The translations under genes were made by a program, and so were the position numbers. The notes under the pieces are model-generated. The model was not told the origin of the DNA. It saw only the letters and a program-made list of their open reading frames with translations, and did not search any database. Below, one piece after another: positions 43,289 through 52,482 of a DNA stretch of 64,000 nucleotides (its first letter is position 1; each line of letters opens with the position of its first letter). Origin of the DNA: JAZDFC01 sp043808235 (GTDB lineage: Bacteria; Bacteroidota; Ignavibacteria; Ignavibacteriales; Melioribacteraceae); the NCBI GenBank assembly GCA_043808235.1, contig JAZDFC010000105.1, positions 186,001 through 250,000 on the forward strand, read 5' to 3'.

Positions 43289-45706
43289 CTATTTTGATAA
43301 TTTCTCAAGCATCTTAGCTGCATTTTCGTTTTGAGGATTGAGTTCTAATGATTTTTTATAATTCTCAATCGCAAGTTCGTTTTGATTGTTTTTCATATAT
43401 GCTTCGCCGAGACTGTCGTATGCATTGAATGATTCAGGATATGCTGTAACATTGAATTTTAAAATTTCTATTGCCTCGATTAATTTTCCAAAATTTATGT
43501 ACTTGTAACCAAGCAAGTTAAACGACCGCTCAGTGAATATAATTTCCGCATTATTCTCCATTTTAATTTCTTCATATTTTTTTTGTCCGGCATCCAAACC
43601 ATCCGTTTCAATAATTTTATCAATGATATCTGCTGCAAGTTCACCGCGCGTAAATTTATTTACAACGTCAATCTTCATCCCTGTAACAATTCCGTCCACA
43701 TCTTTTTCAAAGTAAACTATATTCTTATTGTATTGATCAATCCATCCGCCGTCTTCGCGCGGATTTTGAAGTTTAATTGTTTCTCTTTCCGTCGGGTCAA
43801 TTACTGCAAGACTACCATCTTCAATAGTTACAGTTAAATTATTATTGATGGCGGCGAAATAGTAATTTCCAAGGTAGGGTATAAATTCCCCGGGGACATT
43901 TTCTTCAATTGTTTCCGGATCTGACTTTTTAGGAACCGAGACAATCTGGTGAAAATCCATTTTATTTATTATCCCTTTTTCATCCTTGCTGAACTGCAAG
44001 AAAATTTGAGGCGCAATTTTACAAATCCATTTTCCTTCGGCATCTTCGTCATTAAAAGGCAAAACCATTTTCCCCGGTATATCAACAGATAAATTTCCTT
44101 CTTTAACCAAAATAGTAAATGTTCCGCCATCGGTAGGATTTGTAAATTTACCAAGATATGGTTCATAGTTATTCTTTTCTTCCGCGATAGAGTCTCTCGT
44201 TTTATCGCCGAGTTTATAATCAATAACTTCAATTTCCTTTCCGTTAAAATTATTTCCGATCAATGAAATCAATTCAGTTATACGGATATGTCCCGAATCT
44301 ACAAAATCGATTTCATGTGCAGTAGCATCAACCGGTATCCAGCCTGCATCACCCATGTAAATTTCATTCCATGCATGCTGACCAAAACCGCCGCCGTAGT
44401 TTGGCGCATACATTGCGCCGAATGCTATTCGCGCAGGAATCCCGACAGCACGACATAGCGCAGTAAGCAGCATTGAGTGGGCGCCGCATTCGCCTGCACG
44501 GATGTCGTAAGTTTTTCGTGCAGTGCCGCCACCGGGAATTGCATAACCAATATTTTCTGCCACCCATTTGCTTAATCTTTTCGCAGCCTCCCAACTGTCT
44601 TTTGATCCTTCGGTGATTTCCTTTGCGGTTTTGATTAAAATAGGATCATTGGATTCGATAAACGAATCGGGCAGCAAATATTTTTGTAATGATTCATTGG
44701 CGGAATAATCTGTTGGAAATGCCGGTGCATTATACCCGTCATATTTTTTATGTTCAATTTCGAGAACGCCTTCAATTACATTATCATTTATTGTTCCTTC
44801 AAATTTTTGTCCGGGAATTGTGAGATCATCCTGTTTCAGCGCCACCCCGGTCGGCTCAATCTTTATTTTCAATTTCATGTACGATATGGCATGAATGTCC
44901 GAAATAGCTACATTTGTTTTTGTGAAAAGCGATGCATCCATATTTGCAACTTTAATTTGATCAATTACCGAACGGTCGGCTAAATATAATTTCCTGTTCA
45001 TTGTCTCCATCTTTAAAAAGAAATCCAAATCGGGCATTACCCAATATTTTATTTTAATTCCGGTTTTGTTATTTGTCTGCTCGATGATTGTAGTGTTATA
45101 TTCTTTTCCGGCTAACTCAAGTTTCTCCTCCCCGATTTTTCTAAACGTCGATTGTTGAACTTCCTGCGCCATCATTTCGAGAATATTATAATTTACTTCG
45201 ATCATGTTTTTTTCAAAAATATCATGCCGCATTTTTTGAAATACCTCATCGTTCCCGGTTAATACATCGGGAGTGATTTCAATTTCTTTTGGTTCGCCAC
45301 CTATCGAGGAAGTGATTTTTGCAATGTTGTTTTCTATACTAAGCTCAAAAGTAAATTTACCGGTACCCTGATCTATAATTGTGTTTATATATTTACATCT
45401 TCTGCTTACCGGTTCAACTAATGAATGAATATTAACTTTTTGATTAAATTCACTCCCCAATGCAGATAGCATTGCAAATACCGTAACATCTTGCTGAGTA
45501 TAATTATTTCCATCTAATTCAACGGAAGATTCTTCCGCTTCGAAATAACCGCAGAGAACATTGTTGATTTCAACTGCGTAATAGACTTTTTCGGCTTGCG
45601 ATGAGTCGGCATCCGGATAATTAAAAACGAATGCGAATACTAAATTATTATTGCTGATCACAAATACAACAAAAAGGAGCACCATAAAAGTAAATTTTGC
45701 TTTCAT
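43289..45706 (-). CDS. secreted transglutaminase-like protein with TPR tail
   Basis: An 805 aa protein with a signal peptide, an unassigned N-terminal beta region (30-360), a transglutaminase-like papain-fold domain with the catalytic triad Cys407 (AGECGAHS), His444 (GQHAWNE) and Asp460 (VDAT), two similar beta units (YEPYLGKFTNP and FIPYLGNYYFA) at about 520-690, and a TPR end (SFNAYDSLGEAYMKNNQNEL). Bacterial members act mostly as cysteine peptidases or amidases. It precedes three more minus-strand genes but is 49 bases downstream of the nearest one, so co-transcription is possible. Confidence 0.88.
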   Translation of the reverse strand: MKAKFTFMVLLFVVFVISNNNLVFAFVFNYPDADSSQAEKVYYAVEINNVLCGYFEAEESSVELDGNNYTQQDVTVFAMLSALGSEFNQKVNIHSLVEPVSRRCKYINTIIDQGTGKFTFELSIENNIAKITSSIGGEPKEIEITPDVLTGNDEVFQKMRHDIFEKNMIEVNYNILEMMAQEVQQSTFRKIGEEKLELAGKEYNTTIIEQTNNKTGIKIKYWVMPDLDFFLKMETMNRKLYLADRSVIDQIKVANMDASLFTKTNVAISDIHAISYMKLKIKIEPTGVALKQDDLTIPGQKFEGTINDNVIEGVLEIEHKKYDGYNAPAFPTDYSANESLQKYLLPDSFIESNDPILIKTAKEITEGSKDSWEAAKRLSKWVAENIGYAIPGGGTARKTYDIRAGECGAHSMLLTALCRAVGIPARIAFGAMYAPNYGGGFGQHAWNEIYMGDAGWIPVDATAHEIDFVDSGHIRITELISLIGNNFNGKEIEVIDYKLGDKTRDSIAEEKNNYEPYLGKFTNPTDGGTFTILVKEGNLSVDIPGKMVLPFNDEDAEGKWICKIAPQIFLQFSKDEKGIINKMDFHQIVSVPKKSDPETIEENVPGEFIPYLGNYYFAAINNNLTVTIEDGSLAVIDPTERETIKLQNPREDGGWIDQYNKNIVYFEKDVDGIVTGMKIDVVNKFTRGELAADIIDKIIETDGLDAGQKKYEEIKMENNAEIIFTERSFNLLGYKYINFGKLIEAIEILKFNVTAYPESFNAYDSLGEAYMKNNQNELAIENYKKSLELNPQNENAAKMLEKLSK

Positions 45707-45755
45707 GTTTGTACCTTGTTTTATTTTGATTATTATTTATTATTACAAAGCTTTT

Positions 45756-46019
45756 TCATTTGAAAAACAGAAGATAGATAACTACCGATACAAGGGCAGA
45801 ATTCATCGATACAATAAACGAATAAAACCAGAATCCGGACTTCCCGTTCTCCTTCGTTGTTATTCTTCGGTATTCGCTTATGTATTTGAGCATAAATAAA
45901 TTTAGAAACGCCCAGTTAATTTTTATACCCTTTCGATAGCAATACGAAACCATGTTCATCAGGGAAATAATACCCCATACAACTCCGATAAGTGCAATAG
46001 CCAAAAATAGTGATTCCAT
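45756..46019 (-). CDS. small membrane protein, two helices
   Basis: An 87 aa protein with a hydrophobic helix at 5-25 (LAIALIGVVWGIISLMNMV) and another at the end (FYSFIVSMNSALVSVVIYLLFF), joined by a basic loop. No family is recognised. It lies between the transglutaminase gene and the HTH gene in the same direction. Confidence 0.65.
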   Translation of the reverse strand: MESLFLAIALIGVVWGIISLMNMVSYCYRKGIKINWAFLNLFMLKYISEYRRITTKENGKSGFWFYSFIVSMNSALVSVVIYLLFFK

Positions 46020-46037
46020 TTTCTCTCCATTTGTTGT

Positions 46038-46643
46038 TCATTCTTTTGTTTCAATTACTTTATATTCAATCAAAAGTTTTACAATATCAATTATTTCGGA
46101 TTCATGTTCGTCCGGCACCTCGGCTTTCCGCATAATTTCATGAATTGATGTAAAGTCCGCATTGGGAAACGGAAGATTAAATAAAAATTTTCCCTGCGGG
46201 ATTGTGAGACTTATTTTCTTTTCAACTGTATCCCGTCCTTTCCCCGTCCAAATACTCACCCCGCTGAAGAAAAGTTTGTTGCGGGCAATTGAGAATTTTA
46301 CATTAGCGTTTTTTCTTTCCCTTACAGATAATTCTTTACCAAAATGGTTATCGGTATCTGCGATAAGCCCAGCAATGTTAAATTGAATTTTCATATTATC
46401 GGACTTTAATGTATACCGGAAATACGGACGCTTGCCTTCATACGCCTCTTTCTTATCAAGCAGACCGACTTCGCTGAGCGCATCAAAAAACTCCTGAACT
46501 GTTTTGATGTGCATTCCCACTCTCGATGCCGCTTCGCTTGCCGAAATATCTTTGTAAAGATAAAGCAACCGTAAAAGCTCTTTCGAATATTCTTTCGAAA
46601 TGTAAGATCCAAACAATTTTATCTTTTCAAAATCCGAAATCAT
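46038..46643 (-). CDS. winged-helix transcriptional regulator-like protein
   Basis: A 201 aa protein with an N-terminal winged helix (LRLLYLYKDISASEAASRVG, then KTVQEFFDALSEVGLLDKKE and YFRYTLKS), like ArsR-type repressors, and a C-terminal beta-rich domain of unknown kind. The ATG overlaps the stop of the upstream membrane protein gene (46640-47524) as ATGA, so the two act together; a membrane sensor paired with a regulator is one reading. Confidence 0.75.
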   Translation of the reverse strand: MISDFEKIKLFGSYISKEYSKELLRLLYLYKDISASEAASRVGMHIKTVQEFFDALSEVGLLDKKEAYEGKRPYFRYTLKSDNMKIQFNIAGLIADTDNHFGKELSVRERKNANVKFSIARNKLFFSGVSIWTGKGRDTVEKKISLTIPQGKFLFNLPFPNADFTSIHEIMRKAEVPDEHESEIIDIVKLLIEYKVIETKE

Positions 46644-47524
46644 GAAAACACCCCGACTTTAACTTCATTTAATTTATCAATAATCCGAACCTCCTCGCCT
46701 TTTTTCATGTAATCAAAAAATTCTATGAATAGTTTCCCAAACGATTCGCATAGCGGATCGAATTCCAAATTCTTTCTGTATTCAAGATAATCTTTCTTTG
46801 AAATGTGAGCGGATACGCTTCCCTCAAAATCGAAGGCAACCCAGGTTTTGTCCCAATACTTTATGCTGTTATTGAACAGATAGTAGTATTCCTGTCCCAT
46901 CCGCACGGGAACGAATAAAATTCTTTCCTGTTCGTAATACGACATTGCGATAAGGTTTCTCCGAATAAATTCGGCGAAATTTTCCACTTCATCACGGGTT
47001 AGTTCAATTTTCGATACAGGCCGGGGTCTGTCGGTATATGTCTCGGGACCCTCGTTTATGTCTGCCGCCGATAACTCTAAAATTTCTCTTCCGCGCCATT
47101 TAATTTTTTTTGTTATTAACATATAAATCAGAACAACCAAAGTGATTAGTACCAACACAAGAAATAACCGCGACACTTGTGTCTGGTAGATAATTTTTCT
47201 TGAGTATTCTTCTATATGTATCGTGAATAAGTAAAGACACATAAAGAACATATAGAATGCACTTACTATATAACCGGTATTTTGGGTGCGGTAAACGGCA
47301 ATGAATGCGAAAATGGAATACACAAAAATAACCGCTCCCAGAACTCTAAATGCCGCTATCGGTCCGTATATAACGGCGGTTAAGCCGCTAATGACTAATG
47401 AAAAAAAAGCAGGCAGTAATCCGGTTATGTCACGGTCCGGTTTTAGTTTTTTTGAGTAGATCATTTTAAGCTCCGCTTCATTATTTGAATACTTCATAAT
47501 TTCTGAACTATTCAATAATGGCAC
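46640..47524 (-). CDS. membrane protein with cytoplasmic C-terminal domain
   Basis: A 294 aa protein with about five membrane helices in residues 30-140 (LPAFFSLVISGLTAVIYG, VLGAVIFVYSIFAFIAVY, YIVSAFYMFFMCLYLF, LFLVLVLITLVVLIYMLI) followed by a soluble domain (160-294). The start is either M1 or M10 (47497). No family is recognised. It heads the operon with the winged-helix gene. Confidence 0.7.
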   Translation of the reverse strand: MPLLNSSEIMKYSNNEAELKMIYSKKLKPDRDITGLLPAFFSLVISGLTAVIYGPIAAFRVLGAVIFVYSIFAFIAVYRTQNTGYIVSAFYMFFMCLYLFTIHIEEYSRKIIYQTQVSRLFLVLVLITLVVLIYMLITKKIKWRGREILELSAADINEGPETYTDRPRPVSKIELTRDEVENFAEFIRRNLIAMSYYEQERILFVPVRMGQEYYYLFNNSIKYWDKTWVAFDFEGSVSAHISKKDYLEYRKNLEFDPLCESFGKLFIEFFDYMKKGEEVRIIDKLNEVKVGVFS

Positions 47525-48057
47525 TATTAATCTTTAAAGTCAATACTGGATTAGGAAAAATTTTATTAACCGGCAGATGGCAGTCAACAGTATATAAACA
47601 CACGGGATAGATTCCATTTCACATTTTCCATTCCTGCCCGGCATCAGTTTGACGGGTTCCGTTTTCCATCCCTTTGGGGTAGTGAATTATTGCCCTATAA
47701 TTTTAAATTAAATTAACGCGTCCTTATTGACACTAAGTTTTTTTTTTTGGTAAGTTACAATAGTTCATTTAATAAATATTGTTGCAACCGGGGGGCAGAT
47801 CCCTCACTGTAGTCGTTAAATATTACTTGAAACCATATGGTTAGTTGGGAGAATAATTTATGGGTAACCGAAATTTCATTTCCTTTTCATTTAGTAAAAT
47901 CCACTTTGACTTATTCCATTTTTTATATAATTCACATGTTTTATTTACCAACAAACAAATAGCATAAAAATTTAAATGCGGTTGAGGGTTTAAGAAAAAA
48001 TTGCTGCATTTTATAAAAAATAATACCATAGCTAAAAAAAGGTAAGTAGGAATAAAA
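47525..48057. other. long intergenic region, nothing recognised
   Basis: Some 530 bases of AT-rich divergent DNA between a minus-strand operon and the plus-strand lipoprotein gene. It has a run of 12 T's near 47740 and no convincing gene relic, hairpin or repeat. A 35-codon frame at 47861 (MGNRNFISF) has a fair ribosome site but no other support. Confidence 0.4.
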
Positions 48058-49110
48058 ATGATTAAAAAAATATTTTCCGCACTATTAGTTATCATCGGTA
48101 TAAACAGTTGCGATAATTCAATAGACCCTATTTTAAATTCTGGGAATGAATTATGTTATTTTAAATTATTCGATGGAAAATACGAGGTTTTTACAAATAA
48201 TATTACGGGCAGCAAACCCGTAAATATTTCCAATTCATCACATAATGACGAGGACGGTGAATGGTCGCCGGATGGAAAGTATATTGTTTTTAAGAAACGC
48301 CTCCCGATTGGAGGTCCAATAGCTATTGTTTATAATATTGAAAAGAAAACATATACAAATATAACCGAAGATGGAGGGGGAGTATCGACACCGCCGCAAT
48401 GGACAAAAGATGGGAGGGTTTATTTTGCATATTATAGACCTATCGGTTCTAATCTTGCTACTTATATTATGAATCCCGATGGAAGCAATAAAATTAAAAT
48501 ACTCGACTCAGATGCAGCAATTTATTTTTATGACGACAGTTATACATTTTTATATAGGCAATTCCAAGATACTAAAATATATAAAACCAATATTGATAAT
48601 ACCTCGAATGAATTTATTTTTGATTCCAATCCTTCAACAGACGAATTTATAACTATTAGAGACTTTAATCCAATTAAAGAAGTTCTTCTCGTTAATACAA
48701 ATATGTTGGAGGGCATATCAAGTGCAATAGCTGAGTATAGTATTAGTAGCAAACAATTGAATCTACTTATTAAATCAGAAGATGGATATCAGAATGTGCT
48801 TCAGAGGTATTCCAAAGATTATAAAAATATTTGTTTTATTGAACAAAACATTAAAACATATGACGAAGAATATTTGTCAATTTATGAAAACGGGGAAAAA
48901 AGAAGATTAGTTAAACTTACAGGTAAAGAATGGTTTGATTATAATCCAATGGAGTTTTCACCTGACGGGAGGTACATTGCTTTTTCCAAAAATGTTTACC
49001 GTGATCTTCTGTTTGTTTACTGGGACCCTTATTTGCATGCAGTAGATATTTCCACCGGGGAGTTATATTACATCGACGAGGGAATTGCTCCCTCGTGGAG
49101 GCCCCGTTAA
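48058..49110 (+). CDS. lipoprotein with TolB/PD40-type beta-propeller
   Basis: A 350 aa protein with a lipoprotein signal ending in INSC (Cys18), then repeated WSPDGKYI-, WTKDGRVYF-, FSPDGRYIAFS- motifs of the WD40-like PD40 repeat family found in TolB. This predicts a periplasmic propeller that binds proteins or peptides. It lies 44 bases before the papain-family protease and could be its partner or inhibitor (inference). Confidence 0.85.
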   Translation: MIKKIFSALLVIIGINSCDNSIDPILNSGNELCYFKLFDGKYEVFTNNITGSKPVNISNSSHNDEDGEWSPDGKYIVFKKRLPIGGPIAIVYNIEKKTYTNITEDGGGVSTPPQWTKDGRVYFAYYRPIGSNLATYIMNPDGSNKIKILDSDAAIYFYDDSYTFLYRQFQDTKIYKTNIDNTSNEFIFDSNPSTDEFITIRDFNPIKEVLLVNTNMLEGISSAIAEYSISSKQLNLLIKSEDGYQNVLQRYSKDYKNICFIEQNIKTYDEEYLSIYENGEKRRLVKLTGKEWFDYNPMEFSPDGRYIAFSKNVYRDLLFVYWDPYLHAVDISTGELYYIDEGIAPSWRPR

Positions 49111-49154
49111 AATATAAACAAATAATAATAAACAAAATTATTTAGGAGGTATTC

Positions 49155-52097
49155 ATGAGTTACTTTAATCATGTTTTCAAAACAACGGTCGTTATTCTCA
49201 TTATGTTTACTATTCAGGTAATAGGGCAAAAACAGGATGCCAGAGATGATGACAAAGGAAAAGCTTTTTATACAAGCGAGGAAGTTAAAAAGATGTGCGG
49301 TATTCCTGTGGATCTTGACGAAATGAAAAACATCCTTGCAAGGCAGGATAGTATGTATCGGGAGTATAAGCTAAATAAAAGAAAGGGGAATACTAATTCG
49401 ATTATGACAATTCCCAATTGGAAATCAATGATGAATTCAATAGAATATCAAGGAAACTGTAAAGATTGTTGGGCGCATTGCGCTACGGGCGTTGTAGAAG
49501 GGCAATTAAATATTTTAAAGGGATATAATACCCAAGTGGATTTGGATGAACTGGATATAGTGAATAATAGCGCCCATACAGGAGGTTGTGATAATGGTGA
49601 TTCCCCTACAACCGCTTTGTATTATATTAAGAATTCAAAAGCAATTTCAGAGGTTGGTTCATCGCCTAATTTATATGGAGTACGCTGGGATATCTTATAC
49701 TATCCCTCTACAAAAATATCAGGTATTACTGCAATCAAAAATGCTTTAAATAACGGACCTGTTATAGCATGTTTTTATGTGTATGAAGATTTCTCCCCTT
49801 TCTTCTCGGGTAATCCAACAGGAATTTATCATTATAATGGTACAAGTCCACTTTCCAGTAGTCATGGCGTTGTTATAGTCAGTTATAATGACGATGACGA
49901 TTATTGGTTATGTAAAAACAGTTGGGGCAGTGGCTGGGGTGACGGCGGATATTTTAAAATTGGTTACGGAGAATGTGGAATAGAGACATTAGGGAATTAT
50001 TATGTGACAGTTGATCAATCATGTTTTGCTAAAATAGTACCAACATTAATATCTGATATAAGTACAGCATTAGGATATTCATGGGCTAATAATGAATGGG
50101 CATATGTAATTTCAGGTTCACATACATTAACCAGCAATGCAACCATTGCTTCCACAAAGACATTACAAATAAATTCAAGCTCATCAATCTCACTTAGCAC
50201 TTACTCTATTGCATCAACAGGCGGAACAATTACGATTCAAAATACAGCAAGCGTTCCGTATACTTATCTTAAACAAGGCAGCACCTACAAAGGATTACAT
50301 CCTACTATCGCTTCGGCAGCAAGCGGCGCTTCAAGCGGTCAAACAGTCGATGTTTACAATTCTCAGTCTCTTTCCGGAAATTGTGTCCTTCCCTCAGGGG
50401 TATCACTTGTTATTAATTCTGGCAAGACAATTACGCTGGGCAGTTATGCGCTTATAGCTCCGGGCGGGCTAACTAAATATGGTTCGGTAAGCACATACGT
50501 GGCATATATAAAATACGGAACAACACTAAAGGGATATAGCGGAACAATACAACAAGGATGCATTAGCGCTCCTACAGGTTATACGGTGGAAATCCTAAGT
50601 GGTACTTTTAGTGAAAATCTAAACTTTACGGGTAAAAGTTCTCTAAAAATTTTTGGGCAGGGATTCAGTCAAACCAATCTGTTAGGCACAATATACGCAT
50701 ATTCCTCAAGTAGTCTAAAGATATTAAACCTTTCCTGTCAAATGGTCTATTTAAATGGATGTACAAGCCCAGAAGTAAAAGCCAACATCGTTAGAAACGG
50801 CGGGGGTACGGCATTGTATGCATATAATAGCTCAGGTTCATTTGCCGGCAACCTTGAGAGTGCATCACGAGGTTATAATCCAGTATCAAGTACTCTTCAT
50901 ATTTATACAGATGGTGTTTCAAATACATGTATAAACGATAATAGCCTGGCTATATACGCAACCTCGAGTTCTAATGTTTCATTTTATAGGGGTTCGAAGT
51001 ATATTGAATTATGCGGAAATTCAAATACCGAATACTACGCAACTTCATCTGCCGTCATTTCAGCCCCGGACTGTAACTACCCAAATGATGAAGGAGGCAT
51101 TGATTATCCGAGAATTGTGACTACAGGCGGAGCTACGGTCACAGCTAATGATAATACAAATCAATTGTTTTCATGTCCATTATCAAAACGTAGCGGTACT
51201 TACGAAGGGAATTCAAATGAAACAAGCATATCCGAAAGCGATCCGATATCAGAAGATTTCGCAAAAGTCAATATTTTATTTTCAGATTTAAGCAATAGTG
51301 TTTACCAATCGATATCGAATGATGGAATACTCGATCAGTCAATATATAGAAATGATTATCTATCTATAATTTCTCGTTTCAAGGATTTTATAAAACAACA
51401 CCCTGAATCGGGACTTTCAAAAACTGCTTTAACAACAATTACTCACTGTTATAAAATTATCGATGAGTATGATGCGATGAACGGTTTCTTAAATGAAACA
51501 ATGGCAGACAAATCGCTTACCGCTGTAAAGGGATTAGCTAAACGCTTCACTATCGATTACTATAATAACAAAAAAGAATATTCAACATCACTTTCAATTG
51601 CCGATCAATTATTAAAAGAATACGCTGATGATAAAGATTTTACATGCGATATTCTTTATACCAAGGGAGTGATTTATGCACACGATTTGAATGACGTAAA
51701 AAATGCGGCGGAATGTTTCTTAACCATCGTAAATGATTACTCAGATAATATTTTGGCTGAAAGGGCTATTGATGAACTTAGCTTATTGGGATATGAAGTT
51801 AAACAGAATAAGGAAGTAACAGAAGGAAACAAAGTTGAAGGATTTAGTATAAACAATTACCCCAACCCGTTCAATCCAACAACTACAATCAAATACACAA
51901 TTCCCGAAGACGGAATAGTAACATTAAAAGTATTTGATGTGCTTGGTAGAGAGATTAAAACGCTTGTAAATCAAAGACAGTTGAAAGGTGATTACTCGGT
52001 TGAGTTTGATGCTTCCGGTCTCGCAAGCGGAATGTACATTTACCAGTTTCGTATGAATGAATATGTTCAGTCAAAGAAGATGGTACTGCTGCGGTAA
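49155..52097 (+). CDS. T9SS-exported papain-family protease with beta-helix and repeats
   Basis: The 980 aa product has a signal peptide (about 1-24), a short pro-region, and a C1A papain fold at 85-290: NWKSMMNSIEYQGNCKDCWA with Cys105, SSSHGVVIVSY with His237, and CKNSWGSGWGD with Asn255. Residues 300-640 are Ser/Thr/Gly-rich beta repeats typical of a beta-helix. Residues 670-890 are helical, TPR-like. The T9SS tail (NNYPNPFNPTT, LKVFDVLGREI, SGMYIYQF, KKMVLLR) ends it. It should be an exported cysteine peptidase. The C1 fold is rarer than the S8 fold among T9SS cargos. Confidence 0.92.
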   Translation: MSYFNHVFKTTVVILIMFTIQVIGQKQDARDDDKGKAFYTSEEVKKMCGIPVDLDEMKNILARQDSMYREYKLNKRKGNTNSIMTIPNWKSMMNSIEYQGNCKDCWAHCATGVVEGQLNILKGYNTQVDLDELDIVNNSAHTGGCDNGDSPTTALYYIKNSKAISEVGSSPNLYGVRWDILYYPSTKISGITAIKNALNNGPVIACFYVYEDFSPFFSGNPTGIYHYNGTSPLSSSHGVVIVSYNDDDDYWLCKNSWGSGWGDGGYFKIGYGECGIETLGNYYVTVDQSCFAKIVPTLISDISTALGYSWANNEWAYVISGSHTLTSNATIASTKTLQINSSSSISLSTYSIASTGGTITIQNTASVPYTYLKQGSTYKGLHPTIASAASGASSGQTVDVYNSQSLSGNCVLPSGVSLVINSGKTITLGSYALIAPGGLTKYGSVSTYVAYIKYGTTLKGYSGTIQQGCISAPTGYTVEILSGTFSENLNFTGKSSLKIFGQGFSQTNLLGTIYAYSSSSLKILNLSCQMVYLNGCTSPEVKANIVRNGGGTALYAYNSSGSFAGNLESASRGYNPVSSTLHIYTDGVSNTCINDNSLAIYATSSSNVSFYRGSKYIELCGNSNTEYYATSSAVISAPDCNYPNDEGGIDYPRIVTTGGATVTANDNTNQLFSCPLSKRSGTYEGNSNETSISESDPISEDFAKVNILFSDLSNSVYQSISNDGILDQSIYRNDYLSIISRFKDFIKQHPESGLSKTALTTITHCYKIIDEYDAMNGFLNETMADKSLTAVKGLAKRFTIDYYNNKKEYSTSLSIADQLLKEYADDKDFTCDILYTKGVIYAHDLNDVKNAAECFLTIVNDYSDNILAERAIDELSLLGYEVKQNKEVTEGNKVEGFSINNYPNPFNPTTTIKYTIPEDGIVTLKVFDVLGREIKTLVNQRQLKGDYSVEFDASGLASGMYIYQFRMNEYVQSKKMVLLR

Positions 52098-52152
52098 GTT
52101 GGCAGCAGGCAGTCAGCAGCTTGCAGTAGCGGGCTGCATGGCTGAATTGTTG

Positions 52153-52200
52153 AAATGCCCAACTTCTAACCAAAAAATGAGACGGAGAAGTTGGGCATTT
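52153..52200 (+). terminator. terminator-like hairpin after the papain-family gene
   Basis: A perfect 15-bp stem (AAATGCCCAACTTCT with its complement at 52186-52200) and an 18-nt loop, followed by TTAACTTCTTC. The T-run is weak, but the stem is exact. Confidence 0.65.
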
Positions 52201-52430
52201 TAACTTCTTCTAAAATCAGCGGAAGAATTTCCCCGGACTTTCCCATCAATGAGCAATCAACTGAATATGACAACTCCGTTGAGTTGATATTTATTTAAAC
52301 AACGAATGACCCGCCGCGCTTTGCGGATATTGGAATATAAGCCGCAGGATATACTACCGCAGAGGCGCCGATAATAAAGAGAATGTGCTCATTTTATTCC
52401 TGTTTAGCAGAAATAATTTCGTGACTTATG
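52195..52430 (-). pseudogene. relic of an NAD-dependent deacetylase (sirtuin), C-terminal part
   Basis: The minus strand reads SHEIISAKQE, a TAA, NEHILFIIGASAVVYPAAYI, PISAKRGGSFVV, another TAA, then ININSTELSYSVDCSLMGKS and GEILPLILEE. The segments L-F-x-I-G-x-S-A-V-V-Y-P-A-A and L-x-G-K-x-G-E-I-L-P are the C-terminal landmarks of Sir2/CobB proteins. At least two stops interrupt it and the N-terminal half is absent. Confidence 0.75.
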
Positions 52431-52482
52431 TGAACGTAATTTCGTAATTTTCTTTTAAATCAGATTACAAAAAGAGTTATTT

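Larger units (their letters stand above)
52098..52482. other. intergenic region with terminator and sirtuin relic
   Basis: About 385 bases. The first 35 carry CAGCAG/CAGT-rich repetitive DNA, then a terminator (52153-52200) and a minus-strand sirtuin relic (52195-52430). The promoter of the efflux operon should lie at about 52400-52480. Confidence 0.6.

Noticed and set aside
47861..47968. 35-codon ORF with a fair ribosome site
   Set aside because: Composition is low-complexity and no homology is recognisable; not enough support to call it a gene.
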